Assembly: GCA_903887325.1 (NCBI GenBank)
Contig: CAISPG010000051.1
Coordinates: forward strand, 1-38,719
Length of the DNA: 38,719 bases
Direction: 5' to 3'
Source of the DNA: an uncultured Burkholderiales bacterium
GTDB lineage: Bacteria; Pseudomonadota; Gammaproteobacteria; Burkholderiales; Burkholderiaceae_C
This document shows, piece after piece, positions 7,892-17,681 of this stretch (the stretch's first letter is position 1; each line of letters begins with the position of its first letter). The position numbers and the translations under genes were made by a program. Under the pieces are notes generated by a model. That model did no database searches. It was not told the origin of the DNA and saw only the letters and a list, made by a program, of their open reading frames with translations.

Positions 7892-9154
7892 TCAGCTGCC
7901 CCGGGTGATGGGCATGTCCACTTCCTGCGGCATGGTGGCGATGTGGCGGGCCAATTCCAGCTTGGCAATGGAATTGCGGTGCACTTCATCCGGGCCGTCG
8001 GCCAAACGCAGGGTGCGCTGGTGGGCATAAGCGTAGGCCAAGGGGAAGTCATCGCTGACACCACCGGCACCGTGCGCCTGAATGGCCCAATCGATGATTT
8101 GTGTGGCCATCACAGGGGCGATCACTTTGATCATCGCGATTTCGGTCTTCGCAATCTTGTTGCCCACCGTGTCCATCATGTAAGCGGCTTTGAGCGTCAG
8201 CAAACGCGCTTGCTCGATCATGATGCGCGATTCGGCGATGCGCTCGTGCCACACGCCTTGCGAAGACAGCACTTTGCCGAAAGCGGTGCGGCTGTTCAGG
8301 CGCTTGCACATCAGTTCCAGCGCACGTTCGGCGCAGCCTATGGTGCGCATGCAATGGTGGATACGGCCAGGGCCTAAGCGGCCTTGGGCGATTTCAAAAC
8401 CACGGCCTTCGCCGAGCAACAGATTGCCGACGGGGACGCGCACGTTTTTCAACAACACTTCCATGTGGCCGTGGGGCGCGTCGTCGTAGCCGAACACGCT
8501 CAAGGGGCGCAATACTTCAACGCCGGGCGAATTGGCCGGCACGATGATCATGCTTTGCTGTGAATGGCGGGGAGCATCAGGGTCGGTTTTGCCCATGACG
8601 ATGTAGACGGAACAGCGCGGGTCACCGGCACCTGAAGACCACCATTTGCGACCGTTGATCACGTAATGATCACCTTCGCGGCGAATCGAACACTGGATGT
8701 TGGTGGCGTCAGATGAAGCCACATCAGGCTCGGTCATCAAAAACGCAGAGCGTATGTCGCCGCGCAGCAAAGGCTCCAGCCATTCGTCTTTGAGTTCTTC
8801 GCTGGCATAACGCTCGAAAGTTTCCATGTTGCCGGTGTCCGGCGCAGAACAGTTGAACACCTCGGCGGCGAAGGGCACGCGTCCCATGATTTCGCACAAA
8901 GGCGCGTACTCAAGATTGCTCAGGCCTTCGGGCGCGCGCTTGCTGTGCGGCAAAAACAGATTCCACAAACCGGCTTTGCGTGCCAGCGGTTTGAGTTCTT
9001 CGACGATTTCGGTAGGAATCCAGGGGTTGCCTTTGGCGCGGTTGGCGGCAATTTCCTGAAAGAAACGTTTTTCGTTCGGGTAGATGTGCTCGTCCATGAA
9101 GGCGATCAAGCGCGCCTGCATATTCTTGACCTTGTCGGTGTAATCAAAGTTCAT
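7892..9154 (-). CDS. ACAD10/11-type acyl-CoA dehydrogenase
   Basis: The 420-residue flavoprotein shows the acyl-CoA dehydrogenase layout: N-terminal helices (1-130), middle beta domain ([29 protein letters not shown]), and the C-terminal helices ([37 protein letters not shown]). At the place where medium-chain enzymes have the catalytic glutamate (YEG), this protein reads ADGPDEVHR, so Asp386 stands there, as in mammalian ACAD10/ACAD11. Those enzymes, and bacterial LvaC, act on 4-phosphorylated acyl-CoA made by an APH-type kinase, leading to an enoyl-CoA. The kinase gene lies directly upstream here. ATG 9154 has GGAG 8 bases upstream. Dehydrogenase family is certain; 4-phosphoacyl-CoA activity is inferred from residue and context. 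Confidence 0.95.
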   Translation of the reverse strand: MNFDYTDKVKNMQARLIAFMDEHIYPNEKRFFQEIAANRAKGNPWIPTEIVEELKPLARKAGLWNLFLPHSKRAPEGLSNLEYAPLCEIMGRVPFAAEVFNCSAPDTGNMETFERYASEELKDEWLEPLLRGDIRSAFLMTEPDVASSDATNIQCSIRREGDHYVINGRKWWSSGAGDPRCSVYIVMGKTDPDAPRHSQQSMIIVPANSPGVEVLRPLSVFGYDDAPHGHMEVLLKNVRVPVGNLLLGEGRGFEIAQGRLGPGRIHHCMRTIGCAERALELMCKRLNSRTAFGKVLSSQGVWHERIAESRIMIEQARLLTLKAAYMMDTVGNKIAKTEIAMIKVIAPVMATQIIDWAIQAHGAGGVSDDFPLAYAYAHQRTLRLADGPDEVHRNSIAKLELARHIATMPQEVDMPITRGS

Positions 9155-9197
9155 GTGGGTCTCCGTTTAGTGTGTGTATGTGATGTGTCAGAAAAAA

Positions 9198-10280
9198 TCA
9201 ATGGCGTTGTGCAAACAGCCAGGCGAGTTCGGCCATTGGGCGCGCGCCTGCGCCTGAAGCTTTGGCTTGTGCGCTGGAGGCGGTGCCGTCTTCAACCCGT
9301 TTGGCAATGCCTTGCAAAATCGCGGCAATGCGGAACATGTTGTAGGCCAGGTAAAAATTCCAGTCTTTTTTCAATTCAGCCAGCGTGGTGATGCCGCTGC
9401 GTTGGCAGTACAAGTCGATGTACTCGTCTTCCAGCGGAATGCCCAAAGCGGCGTGGTCTAATCCGCCGATGCCTCTGAAGCTGCCCGGCGGAATATGCCA
9501 AGACATGCAGTGGTAACTGAAGTCGGCCAGCGGGTGGCCAAGCGTCGACAGTTCCCAGTCCAGCACCGCCAATATGCGCGGCTCGTCGGGGTGAAAAATC
9601 ATGTTGTCCAGGCGGAAGTCGCCGTGCACGATGCAGGTGATGTCGGCTCGGGCGCTGTCGGGCATATGGGCAGGCAGCCAGTCCATGAGCTTGTCCATTT
9701 CGGCGATGGGCTGGGTGACCGAGGCGCGGTACTGCTTGCTCCAGCGACCGATCTGGCGGTCAAAGTAATTGCCCGGTTTGCCGAAGTTTTCCAGTCCCTG
9801 CGCTTTGTGGTCCACCGCGTGCAAAGCTGCGATGACGCGGTTCATTTCCAGGTAAATCTCACGGCGTTGCTCGCGCGTCAGACCGGGCAAAGCCTGGTCC
9901 CACAACACGCGGCCTTGCACAAATTCCATCACGTAAAAAGCCCGGCCTATGACGGATTCGTCGTCGCACAGCACATGCATAAGCGCCACCGGCACGCCAG
10001 TGCCTTGCAGACCGCGCATGACGGCGAATTCACGTTCGATGGCGTGTGCGGAAGGCAGCAGCTTGGCGACAGGCCCGGGCTTGGCGCGCATCACATAGCT
10101 TTTGGACGGCGTGATGAGTTTGTAGGTCGGGTTGGACTGGCCGCCTTTGAACATTTCGACTTGCAAGGGGCCGCTGAAGTCTTGCATATTTGCAGACAGC
10201 CAGTTTTGCAGTGCGGGCACATCGAAGCGGTGCGTGTCACTGACTTCACGGGTGCCGACGAAGTTATCAAAATTGCTCAT
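9198..10280 (-). CDS. APH-family kinase, probable 4-hydroxyacyl-CoA kinase type (ACAD10/11 N-terminal-like)
   Basis: The 360-residue protein has an aminoglycoside-phosphotransferase fold. Visible are the ATP-binding lysine (VMRAKPGP, Lys67), the paired helix glutamate (AIEREFAVM), the catalytic loop VHGDFRLDN (His219 to Asn226, Asp221 catalytic) and the metal-binding LDWELSTLGHPLADF (Asp241). The long C-terminal motif is typical of the phosphotransferase domain fused to acyl-CoA dehydrogenase in ACAD10/11 and of LvaA, which phosphorylates the 4-hydroxyl of 4-hydroxyacyl-CoA. It is not an antibiotic resistance enzyme by context. It starts 4 bases after the Crp-family gene, with GGAG inside that gene's end, and is followed after 43 bases by the dehydrogenase. 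Confidence 0.9.
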   Translation of the reverse strand: MSNFDNFVGTREVSDTHRFDVPALQNWLSANMQDFSGPLQVEMFKGGQSNPTYKLITPSKSYVMRAKPGPVAKLLPSAHAIEREFAVMRGLQGTGVPVALMHVLCDDESVIGRAFYVMEFVQGRVLWDQALPGLTREQRREIYLEMNRVIAALHAVDHKAQGLENFGKPGNYFDRQIGRWSKQYRASVTQPIAEMDKLMDWLPAHMPDSARADITCIVHGDFRLDNMIFHPDEPRILAVLDWELSTLGHPLADFSYHCMSWHIPPGSFRGIGGLDHAALGIPLEDEYIDLYCQRSGITTLAELKKDWNFYLAYNMFRIAAILQGIAKRVEDGTASSAQAKASGAGARPMAELAWLFAQRH

Positions 10281-10284
10281 TTGT

Positions 10285-11001
10285 TTACTCCGCTGCGCTG
10301 ATTTTCATCAGTGCGTCCCGGTTGCGAATCACCAGACCACCGGGCTCGATGCGCAAGGCTTCTTCGCGCTCCATGGCTTTGAGTTCCTGGTTGACGCGCT
10401 GGCGCGAAGCACCCAGTAATTGCGCCAGTTCTTCCTGCGCCAGATGCAAACCGATGCGCACTTCCTCGCCGTGATTGAGCGACGGCACGCCGTAACTGCG
10501 CGCCAGATGCAGTAATTGCTTGGCCAGCCTGGCACGCAAGGGCAGGGTGTTGAGGTCTTCCACCAGACCGAACAATTGACGTATACGGCGTGCCTGCAAG
10601 CGCAGCATGGCTTGGTAGAACTCGACGTGGGCCGCTAATATGCGTTCGAAATCGTGTCTGGCCACGCACAGAATCGTGGTCTCGCCGTGCGCGTACGCAT
10701 CGTGGGTGCGGCTGTCCCCGTCCAGTATCGCCACATCGCCGAACCAGATACCCGGTTCGACATAGGTGAAAGTGATCTGCTTGCCCGACAGCGATGTTGA
10801 GCTGACCCGCACTGCGCCTTTGGCGCAGGCAATCCACTCTTCCGGCGTGTCTCCGCGCGCGGTGATCAAGTCGCCGTCTTTGAGTCGTTTGACGTAAGCG
10901 CATCGGAGTATGTCGTGGCGGAGTGAGGGTGAGAGTGAAGAAAACCAGCGGCCGGCATTGACTGCCTCGCGTTCTTCTATGGTAAGGATTGGCTCGTCCA
11001 T
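10285..11001 (-). CDS. Crp/Fnr family transcription regulator
   Basis: The 238-residue protein has an N-terminal cyclic-nucleotide-binding-like beta barrel (about 20-135; DGDLITARGDTPEEWIACAKG, GIWFGDVAILDGDSRTHDAYA), a dimer helix (about 140-165) and a C-terminal winged helix (about 170-230; LAQEELAQLLGASRQRVNQELKAME contains the recognition helix). No N-terminal cysteine cluster for an iron-sulfur centre is seen, so it is not a classic FNR. The ligand is unknown. It sits inside the acyl-CoA gene cluster, 72 bases after the hydratase gene and 4 bases before the kinase gene, and most likely controls this cluster. Binding sites were not identified. Confidence 0.92.
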   Translation of the reverse strand: MDEPILTIEEREAVNAGRWFSSLSPSLRHDILRCAYVKRLKDGDLITARGDTPEEWIACAKGAVRVSSTSLSGKQITFTYVEPGIWFGDVAILDGDSRTHDAYAHGETTILCVARHDFERILAAHVEFYQAMLRLQARRIRQLFGLVEDLNTLPLRARLAKQLLHLARSYGVPSLNHGEEVRIGLHLAQEELAQLLGASRQRVNQELKAMEREEALRIEPGGLVIRNRDALMKISAAE

Positions 11002-11073
11002 CGTCTGTCTTGTCGGTGACCAGTGGGTTGAAAAATGTCTCCGGCGGGACCGGTGACTTGAAAATAGCAGTGA

Positions 11074-11856
11074 TCAGGGCTTATAGTGAGGGGTTTGCTT
11101 GTCCAGAAACGCTTGTATGCCTATGCTGGCGTTCGGGTGATGCAGGTTCTTCACAAAGTGCTGTTTTTCGAGTTGCAACTGGGCAAACAGGTCTTGCGAA
11201 GCAGCAGCGATGACCAGTTCTTTGATGCTGGCAAGTGTATTGGGTGCGCGTTGGTTCAGCCGCTCAGCCAATGCCAGGGCGCTTGCCAGGGCCTGGCCGG
11301 GCTCGGTGATTTCGTTGGCAAGGCCGTGTTCGAACAGTTGTGCGGCAGGAACTTTTTCGCCAAGCATCAGCCAGCGATTGACCAGTGAGCGGGGCAGGGC
11401 GCGGGCCAACTGCCAGCTGCCGCCGCCATCAGGTGACAAGGCGACGCTGCTGTAAGCCATGACAAACACGCTGTTGGATGCGGCCACCAGAAAGTCACAG
11501 GCCAGTGCCAATGAAAACCCCGCGCCCGCTGCCGCGCCTTCGACTGCAGCCAGCACCGGCTTGGGAAAAGTGGCAATGGTCCCCAGCCAGGCGTGCAAGC
11601 CGTCTATGCTTTGGGCTTGGTGTTCGGGTGGCAGACTGCGGTTATGCAGCAAGCGGTTCAGGTTGCCGCCCGCGCTGAAGTGCGCGCCTTCGCCGGTGAT
11701 GATGACGCTGCGCACATCGGTATTGCTTTCGGCCGCATTCAAAGCCTCTATCCCCGCCGTATACATCTCCGGGCCCAGCGCATTGCGGTACTCCGGGTTG
11801 GAGAGGCTGAGTACCAGGGTTTGGCCGACGCTGTGGCTGTTGAGTTGTGCGGTCAT
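11074..11856 (-). CDS. PaaG-like enoyl-CoA hydratase/isomerase
   Basis: The 260-residue crotonase-fold protein has the two oxyanion-hole segments (HFSAGGNLNRL near 59-69 and AAVEGAAAGAGFSLALACD near 104-121). In place of the first hydratase glutamate it has a serine region (FVMAYSSVAL), and next comes SPDGGGSWQL with Asp143. This resembles E. coli PaaG, where an aspartate in IPDCGGTW is catalytic for double-bond isomerisation and where oxepin-CoA is the physiological substrate. Related Burkholderiales proteins are often named oxepin-CoA hydrolase, alternative type, but no phenylacetate epoxidase genes lie here. An enoyl-CoA isomerase or hydratase role in fatty or hydroxy acid breakdown is as likely. 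It starts 3 bases after the 3-hydroxyacyl-CoA dehydrogenase gene. Confidence 0.88.
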   Translation of the reverse strand: MTAQLNSHSVGQTLVLSLSNPEYRNALGPEMYTAGIEALNAAESNTDVRSVIITGEGAHFSAGGNLNRLLHNRSLPPEHQAQSIDGLHAWLGTIATFPKPVLAAVEGAAAGAGFSLALACDFLVAASNSVFVMAYSSVALSPDGGGSWQLARALPRSLVNRWLMLGEKVPAAQLFEHGLANEITEPGQALASALALAERLNQRAPNTLASIKELVIAAASQDLFAQLQLEKQHFVKNLHHPNASIGIQAFLDKQTPHYKP

Positions 11857-11859
11857 GGT

Positions 11860-13380
11860 TCAGGTGCCGGTGTGTGTCAGGCTCAAACCCAGCGCGCCGC
11901 GACGGCGCAACCAGGGACTGGGGCGGTAACGCGGGTCGCCGTACACGGTTTGCATATTGAACAAGACTTCAAGCAAGCTGTCGGCGGCCAACATATCGCC
12001 CAGCGCCAACGGGCCTTTGGGGTAGCCCAGCCCCAATGTCACCGCAGTGTCCAGGTCGGCTGGTGAACAAATGCCTTGCTGGCAGATATCGCTGGCGATA
12101 TTGACGATTTGCGCCACGACGCGCTGGGTGACAAAGCCCCCGCTGTCTTGGATGACGCTGACCGGCTTGCCGTCTTTAACAAACAAGGCGTGCGCGGCGT
12201 CGCGCATATCGCGGCGGGTGGCCGGGTTGGTGGCCAGCACCCGGCGCCGGGTGGCTGCGTCCGGCATCAGCAAGTCTATGCCCAGCGTGCGCGCCGGGTC
12301 CAGGCGCTCGACGATGGCGCAGGTAGTGACATCAAAACCCAAGGGCGCGACCAGACACAGCGCTTGGTTGGACGGGGCGGTACCGGTTTCTATTTGAGCG
12401 CCCAGGTCTTTGAGAAGTTGAAACAGCTCGGGGCGACGTGCTGCGCGGGAAGAGACCCACACCGGCGGCAGTTCATTGACAGTTGGCGTTGGCGGTTCTG
12501 CGGGGATCTGCGCTTTGCCGTCTGTGTAGGAATAAAAACCTTGTCCGGTTTTGCGACCCAGCCAGCCACCGGCCAGACGTTGCGCCGTGATGACCGATGG
12601 GCGGTAGCGGGGTTCCTCGAAATACTGGTGGTAAATCGATTCCATCACCGGGTGCGACACATCCAGCGCGGTCAAGTCCATGAGCTCGAACGGGCCGAGT
12701 TTGAAGCCGACCTGGTCTTTGAGAATCCGGTCTATGGTGGCGAAATCAGAAATGCCCTCTGTGACGATACGCAAGCTTTCCGTACCGTAAGCGCGCCCTG
12801 CATGGTTGACGATAAAGCCGGGCGTGTCCTGCGCCCGCACGGACTCGTGTCCCATGGCTTTGACGAAATCACTCAGGCGTTGGCAGACCGCTTCATTAGT
12901 GGCCAGACCGGGGATGACTTCAACCACTTTCATCAAAGGCACGGGATTGAAAAAATGCAAACCGGCAAAACGGCCGGGGAGCTTCATACCGGCCGCCAGC
13001 GCAGTGATGGACAGCGAAGAGGTATTGCTGGCAATCACCGCTTCGGCGCTCAAGAGTTTTTCAAGTTCGGCAAACAAGGATTGTTTGACGCCGGTGTTTT
13101 CCACAACCGCTTCAATGACCAGATCCGATTCGGCCAACTCACTCAGATTGCTTGCGGGTGAGAGGCGCTGCTGCAAGCTGTCAAGTTCAGCAGCGCTTAA
13201 CCTGCCTTTGTCCAGCATTTTTTGCCATTGGGCGCGGATGGAGGCGCAAGCTTTGTCAGCGGCACCGGCGGCGACATCATGCACAAGCACTGCGGCACCT
13301 GCTTGAGCGGCCATTTGTGCAATGCCCTGGCCCATGGCACCTGCGCCCACCACGGCGACTTGTTGAAAGTGTTTATTCAT
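11860..13380 (-). CDS. 3-hydroxyacyl-CoA dehydrogenase (PaaH/PaaC-like, two C-terminal domains)
   Basis: The 506-residue protein has an NAD-binding Rossmann domain (VVGAGAMGQGIAQ, residues 10-22), the catalytic block with Asn119 and Ser121 (IASNTSSLSI) and His142 (LHFFNPVPLM), and two 3HCDH C-terminal domains (about 190-285 and 410-495, the second shown by QDSGGFVTQRVVAQIVN and LGLGYPKGPLALGDML). This duplicated layout is the one of PaaH/PaaC, which oxidises 3-hydroxyadipyl-CoA, and of long 3-hydroxybutyryl-CoA dehydrogenases. It would oxidise 3-hydroxyacyl-CoA with NAD+ as the third step of beta-oxidation. It is first in the minus-strand cluster. The ATG has no ribosome binding site, and CATAAT is 8 bases upstream. 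Confidence 0.94.
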   Translation of the reverse strand: MNKHFQQVAVVGAGAMGQGIAQMAAQAGAAVLVHDVAAGAADKACASIRAQWQKMLDKGRLSAAELDSLQQRLSPASNLSELAESDLVIEAVVENTGVKQSLFAELEKLLSAEAVIASNTSSLSITALAAGMKLPGRFAGLHFFNPVPLMKVVEVIPGLATNEAVCQRLSDFVKAMGHESVRAQDTPGFIVNHAGRAYGTESLRIVTEGISDFATIDRILKDQVGFKLGPFELMDLTALDVSHPVMESIYHQYFEEPRYRPSVITAQRLAGGWLGRKTGQGFYSYTDGKAQIPAEPPTPTVNELPPVWVSSRAARRPELFQLLKDLGAQIETGTAPSNQALCLVAPLGFDVTTCAIVERLDPARTLGIDLLMPDAATRRRVLATNPATRRDMRDAAHALFVKDGKPVSVIQDSGGFVTQRVVAQIVNIASDICQQGICSPADLDTAVTLGLGYPKGPLALGDMLAADSLLEVLFNMQTVYGDPRYRPSPWLRRRGALGLSLTHTGT

Positions 13381-13471
13381 ATTGAAGAATTATGGCCGAC
13401 ATCGCCACAGTCTCAGTGGTGACAAAGTGCTGCAAAATGCCAAGCGTAAATATCAATATGGAGATACAACA

Positions 13472-14131
13472 ATGGCACTCAAACTTTGCGGTTTTGCGCT
13501 CAGCAATTACTACAACAAACTCAAATGGCAACTGATGGAAAAACAGGTGGCTTTTGAGGAAGAGCTGGTGTGGACAGGAAACACCAACCCCAAACTGATT
13601 GACCGTTCACCTATGGGCAAGGTGCCTTTTCTGGAGACTGAGCACGGATGTGTGTCAGAGTCCATGGCCTGTGCTGAATACATAGAACAGCAATACCCGG
13701 CGCATCCTTTGATGCCGTCAGACCCGTTTGCCGCAGGCAAGGTCAGAGAGTTGATTATCTATATAGAACTGTATATTGAATTGGTGGTGCGAGAACTGTA
13801 CGGGCAAGCGTTTTTCGGCGGCCAAGCCAGTGATTCCACCAAAGAGCGGGTTCGCAAACAATTGGTCAAAAACATCGCTGCTTTTTCTAAGCTGGCCAAG
13901 TTTTCGCCGTTTGTGGCGGGTGACAGTTTCACACTGGCTGACTGTGCAGCGGCGTTTCACCTGCCTATAGTGTCTTCAGCCTGCAAACTGGTGTTGGAAG
14001 AGGACTTGTTTGCGAACATTCCTATCAAAGCCTACACCCAGCAATTTGCAGACAACCCGCACATGCAGAAAATTCAGGCAGACCGCAAAGCCAACGGTGA
14101 ATTGATGGCGACTTTGCGTTCTGCCAAATAA
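13472..14131 (+). CDS. Glutathione S-transferase family protein
   Basis: ATG 13472 is preferred because GGAGA stands 8 bases upstream and the protein then begins directly with the first strand (MALKLCGFALSNYYNKLKW). The 219-residue product has a thioredoxin-like domain (1-80) with SPMGKVPFLE, whose Pro is the conserved cis-proline, and SESMACAEYIE, whose Glu-Ser binds the glutathione gamma-glutamate. A helical domain follows (90-210), with FVAGDSFTLADCAAAFHL as the usual capping motif. Active residue is probably Ser12. Substrate unknown. It is divergent from the acyl-CoA cluster across 91 bases and convergent with the lexA pair. Confidence 0.9.
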   Translation: MALKLCGFALSNYYNKLKWQLMEKQVAFEEELVWTGNTNPKLIDRSPMGKVPFLETEHGCVSESMACAEYIEQQYPAHPLMPSDPFAAGKVRELIIYIELYIELVVRELYGQAFFGGQASDSTKERVRKQLVKNIAAFSKLAKFSPFVAGDSFTLADCAAAFHLPIVSSACKLVLEEDLFANIPIKAYTQQFADNPHMQKIQADRKANGELMATLRSAK

Positions 14132-14137
14132 TAAAAC

Positions 14138-14410
14138 TCAGTTGGGGTAGATCTGGCGCTGGTTGTCCAGGTCTATCAACCGGTCGAGCTCGGCGCAGAC
14201 ATCAGCCATGCGGCCGGAGATGACCATGCGACCGGCGGTATGCAAAGGCGGGCGCTGCTCTTCTGCGATATGAACCACCCGCAAAGGACGGTCTGACATG
14301 CAGCGTGAGGACTGTGACGGCGTTGGTACGCGTTTGTTTTGCAACAATGAACGAACAGCGGAATCTACGCGCTGAAAAACCTGCTGGCTGCTCCAAAGGG
14401 CGAGTGACAT
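14138..14410 (-). CDS. Small protein co-transcribed with lexA
   Basis: The 90-residue product starts 15 bases after the lexA stop with AGGAG 8 bases before the ATG, so it is very probably translated and part of the SOS-controlled lexA transcript. The N-terminal third is basic and helix-like (MSLALWSSQQVFQRVDSAVR), the middle is polar, and the C-terminal half has a compact segment (GRMVISGRMADVCAELDRL) that looks conserved in kind. No signal peptide or membrane segment is seen. In pseudomonads the gene after lexA is the division inhibitor sulA, but I see no SulA signature here. Function unknown. Confidence 0.75.
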   Translation of the reverse strand: MSLALWSSQQVFQRVDSAVRSLLQNKRVPTPSQSSRCMSDRPLRVVHIAEEQRPPLHTAGRMVISGRMADVCAELDRLIDLDNQRQIYPN

Positions 14411-14425
14411 GGTGATCTCCTGGGG

Positions 14426-15091
14426 TTAGAACTGGTTGCGGATCAGGCCGACGGCCAGACCTTCAATTTCAAAAATGTCGCCGTTTTGCACCCGGATAGT
14501 TGAGAAATCGGGGTTTTCAGGCAATAAGCTGATGCCTTGCGTAGTTTTGTGAAAGCGTTTGACGGTGACTTCTTCGCCTACGCGGGCCACCACGATTTGG
14601 CCGTTGCGGGCTTCGCGTGTGGTTTTGACCGCCAGCAAGTCGCCGTCCATGATGCCTATGTCGCGCATGGACAGGCCTTTGACTTTGAGCAGGTAATCGG
14701 GCTGCTGCGAAAACAGCGAGGCTTCGACGTTGTAAGTTTGTTCTATATGCTCTTGCGCCAATATGGGCGAACCGGCAGCCACACGCCCGACCAGCGGCAG
14801 ACACAGTTGTGCCAGGGCTTGCAGCGGCAGTTGGAACTGTTTGACTGTGCTGTTGGTGAAAGAGTCTGTGGCCGCATTTTTCAGACGTATGCCCCGGGAA
14901 GTGCCGCTGACCAGTTGTATGACGCCTTTGCGCGCCAGGGCTTGCAAATGCTCTTCGGCGGCATTGGCGGATTTGAAGCCGAGTTCGGCCGCGATTTCGG
15001 CGCGTGTGGGCGGTGCCCCCGTGTTGTGCACGGCGGTTTGTATCAGTTCCAGGATTTGCTGCTGACGGGCTGTGAGCTTGATTGTTTCCAT
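14426..15091 (-). CDS. lexA: LexA, SOS response repressor
   Basis: The 221-residue protein begins [17 protein letters not shown] from ATG 15091, with AGGAG 4 bases upstream; a TTG at 15106 would add five residues. The N-terminal winged helix (1-70) holds [13 protein letters not shown] and the recognition helix. Self-cleavage occurs at Ala106-Gly107 in GRVAAGSP. The Ser-Lys dyad is Ser141 (VKGLSMRD) and Lys178 (EVTVKRF); the 35- and 37-residue spacings from cleavage site to Ser and from Ser to Lys equal those of E. coli LexA. On DNA damage, RecA filaments trigger cleavage and open the SOS genes. Two LexA boxes lie upstream, so the gene is autoregulated. Confidence 0.98.
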   Translation of the reverse strand: METIKLTARQQQILELIQTAVHNTGAPPTRAEIAAELGFKSANAAEEHLQALARKGVIQLVSGTSRGIRLKNAATDSFTNSTVKQFQLPLQALAQLCLPLVGRVAAGSPILAQEHIEQTYNVEASLFSQQPDYLLKVKGLSMRDIGIMDGDLLAVKTTREARNGQIVVARVGEEVTVKRFHKTTQGISLLPENPDFSTIRVQNGDIFEIEGLAVGLIRNQF

Positions 15092-15145
15092 GGGGCTCCT
15101 GCACAATAGGTTGGTTGAAAAAGTTGGCCGCTTCGTTTTGGATAG

Positions 15146-15161
15146 CTGTTTGTATATCCAG
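15146..15161. promoter_or_regulatory. LexA box 1
   Basis: CTGTTTGTATATCCAG fits CTGT-N8-CCAG, one base off the classical CTGT-N8-ACAG. On the minus strand it covers the TATACA that could be the lexA -10 element. It lies 55 bases upstream of the lexA ATG. Confidence 0.88.
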
Positions 15162-15164
15162 TAA

Positions 15165-15180
15165 CTGTATTTTTAACCAG
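15165..15180. promoter_or_regulatory. LexA box 2
   Basis: CTGTATTTTTAACCAG has the same CTGT-N8-CCAG form as box 1, with centres 19 bases apart. Its right end is only 20 bases from the asparaginase ATG at 15200, so LexA bound here should also block the divergent gene. Confidence 0.88.
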
Positions 15181-15199
15181 TTTTCAAGGTTTGGCAAGC

Positions 15200-16879
<1,680 letters not shown>

Positions 16880-16925
16880 TTAAGCCTTAAGAATAGCATG
16901 CACAGCCTGACAAAGTCTGACAGCC

Positions 16926-17681
16926 TCAGGACTTCATCCATTGGTTAACCCGCAGCAGATCTTCAGGGGTGTCTACCCCGGCGGCACTGGCCTGCAAGGA
17001 GACATGAACGGCGATTCGGTGGCCGTGCCACAGTGCCCGCAACTGCTCAAGTGCTTCAGCCGTTTCTGCCGGCGCGGGTGTCAGCCCGGGAAACAAGCTC
17101 AGAAAAGAGGCCCGGTAGGCGTACAAACCCACATGGCGGTAAACCGTGTATGGCGGCAATTGACCGGCTTGAGCGTCTCGCCAGCAGGGGATACCGGCCC
17201 GGCTGAAGTAACTGGCGTGAGATCGAGCATCCAGCACGACTTTGACCACGTGCGGGCTGAGCCAATCTTCAAGCACGGTGATCGGATGCGCCAGCGTACT
17301 CATGCTCACATCTTTGTCTGCTTCAAGTACTTGTGCCACCTGATCAATGTGTTGGGGGTCTATCAGCGGTTCATCGCCTTGTACGTTGACCACAATAGTG
17401 TCAGGCGACAGGTTTAACAGCGCCACAGCTTCAGCAAGCCGGTCGCTGCCGCTGGGGTGGTCGCGGCGCGTGAGGATGGCTTCTATGCCATGGGACGCGC
17501 AGGCGGCAAGTATGCGTTCATCGTCGGCGGCTACCACCACGCGCCGGGCTGCGGATTTCAAGCTCTGTTGCGCCACCCGCACCACCATGGGCAGACCGGC
17601 AATGTCGGCAAGTGGTTTGTCCGGTAATCGCGAAGAACCCAGGCGCGCAGGAATCAGCACGACAAAAGGCGTTTCACTCAT
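16926..17681 (-). CDS. kdsB: 3-deoxy-manno-octulosonate cytidylyltransferase (CMP-KDO synthetase)
   Basis: The 251-residue enzyme activates KDO with CTP to CMP-KDO for lipopolysaccharide core assembly. Visible are the nucleotide-binding N-terminus [20 protein letters not shown] (residues 10-29), [11 protein letters not shown] with the metal-binding aspartate, and [14 protein letters not shown]. The start overlaps the end of the Trm112-like gene by 8 bases, so translation is coupled. It belongs to the exbB-exbD-lpxK-Trm112-kdsB series. Confidence 0.98.
   Translation of the reverse strand: MSETPFVVLIPARLGSSRLPDKPLADIAGLPMVVRVAQQSLKSAARRVVVAADDERILAACASHGIEAILTRRDHPSGSDRLAEAVALLNLSPDTIVVNVQGDEPLIDPQHIDQVAQVLEADKDVSMSTLAHPITVLEDWLSPHVVKVVLDARSHASYFSRAGIPCWRDAQAGQLPPYTVYRHVGLYAYRASFLSLFPGLTPAPAETAEALEQLRALWHGHRIAVHVSLQASAAGVDTPEDLLRVNQWMKS

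Noticed and set aside
7104-8030. A 308-codon open frame on the plus strand
   Set aside because: It is antisense to the GST and acyl-CoA dehydrogenase genes, whose motifs are unmistakable; the translated product is rich in His, Arg, Gln and Val, as is typical of antisense frames in GC-rich genes.
9155-9197. A Crp-type binding site in the TGTG-rich gap before the acyl-CoA dehydrogenase
   Set aside because: The stretch contains repeated GTGTG but no TGTGA-N6-TCACA palindrome.
9198-10280. Aminoglycoside resistance kinase
   Set aside because: The fold is shared, but the neighbourhood of acyl-CoA genes and the ACAD10/11-type motifs speak for an acyl-CoA-related substrate.
9495-10301. A 268-codon open frame on the plus strand
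   Set aside because: Antisense to the APH-type kinase; composition is that of a shadow frame.
12076-13161. A 361-codon open frame on the plus strand
   Set aside because: Antisense to 3-hydroxyacyl-CoA dehydrogenase, with no ribosome binding site and no recognisable domain.
11074-13380. Phenylacetate (paa) pathway operon
   Set aside because: Two genes resemble PaaG and PaaH, but no epoxidase (paaABCDE), paaK or paaZ is present in the window.
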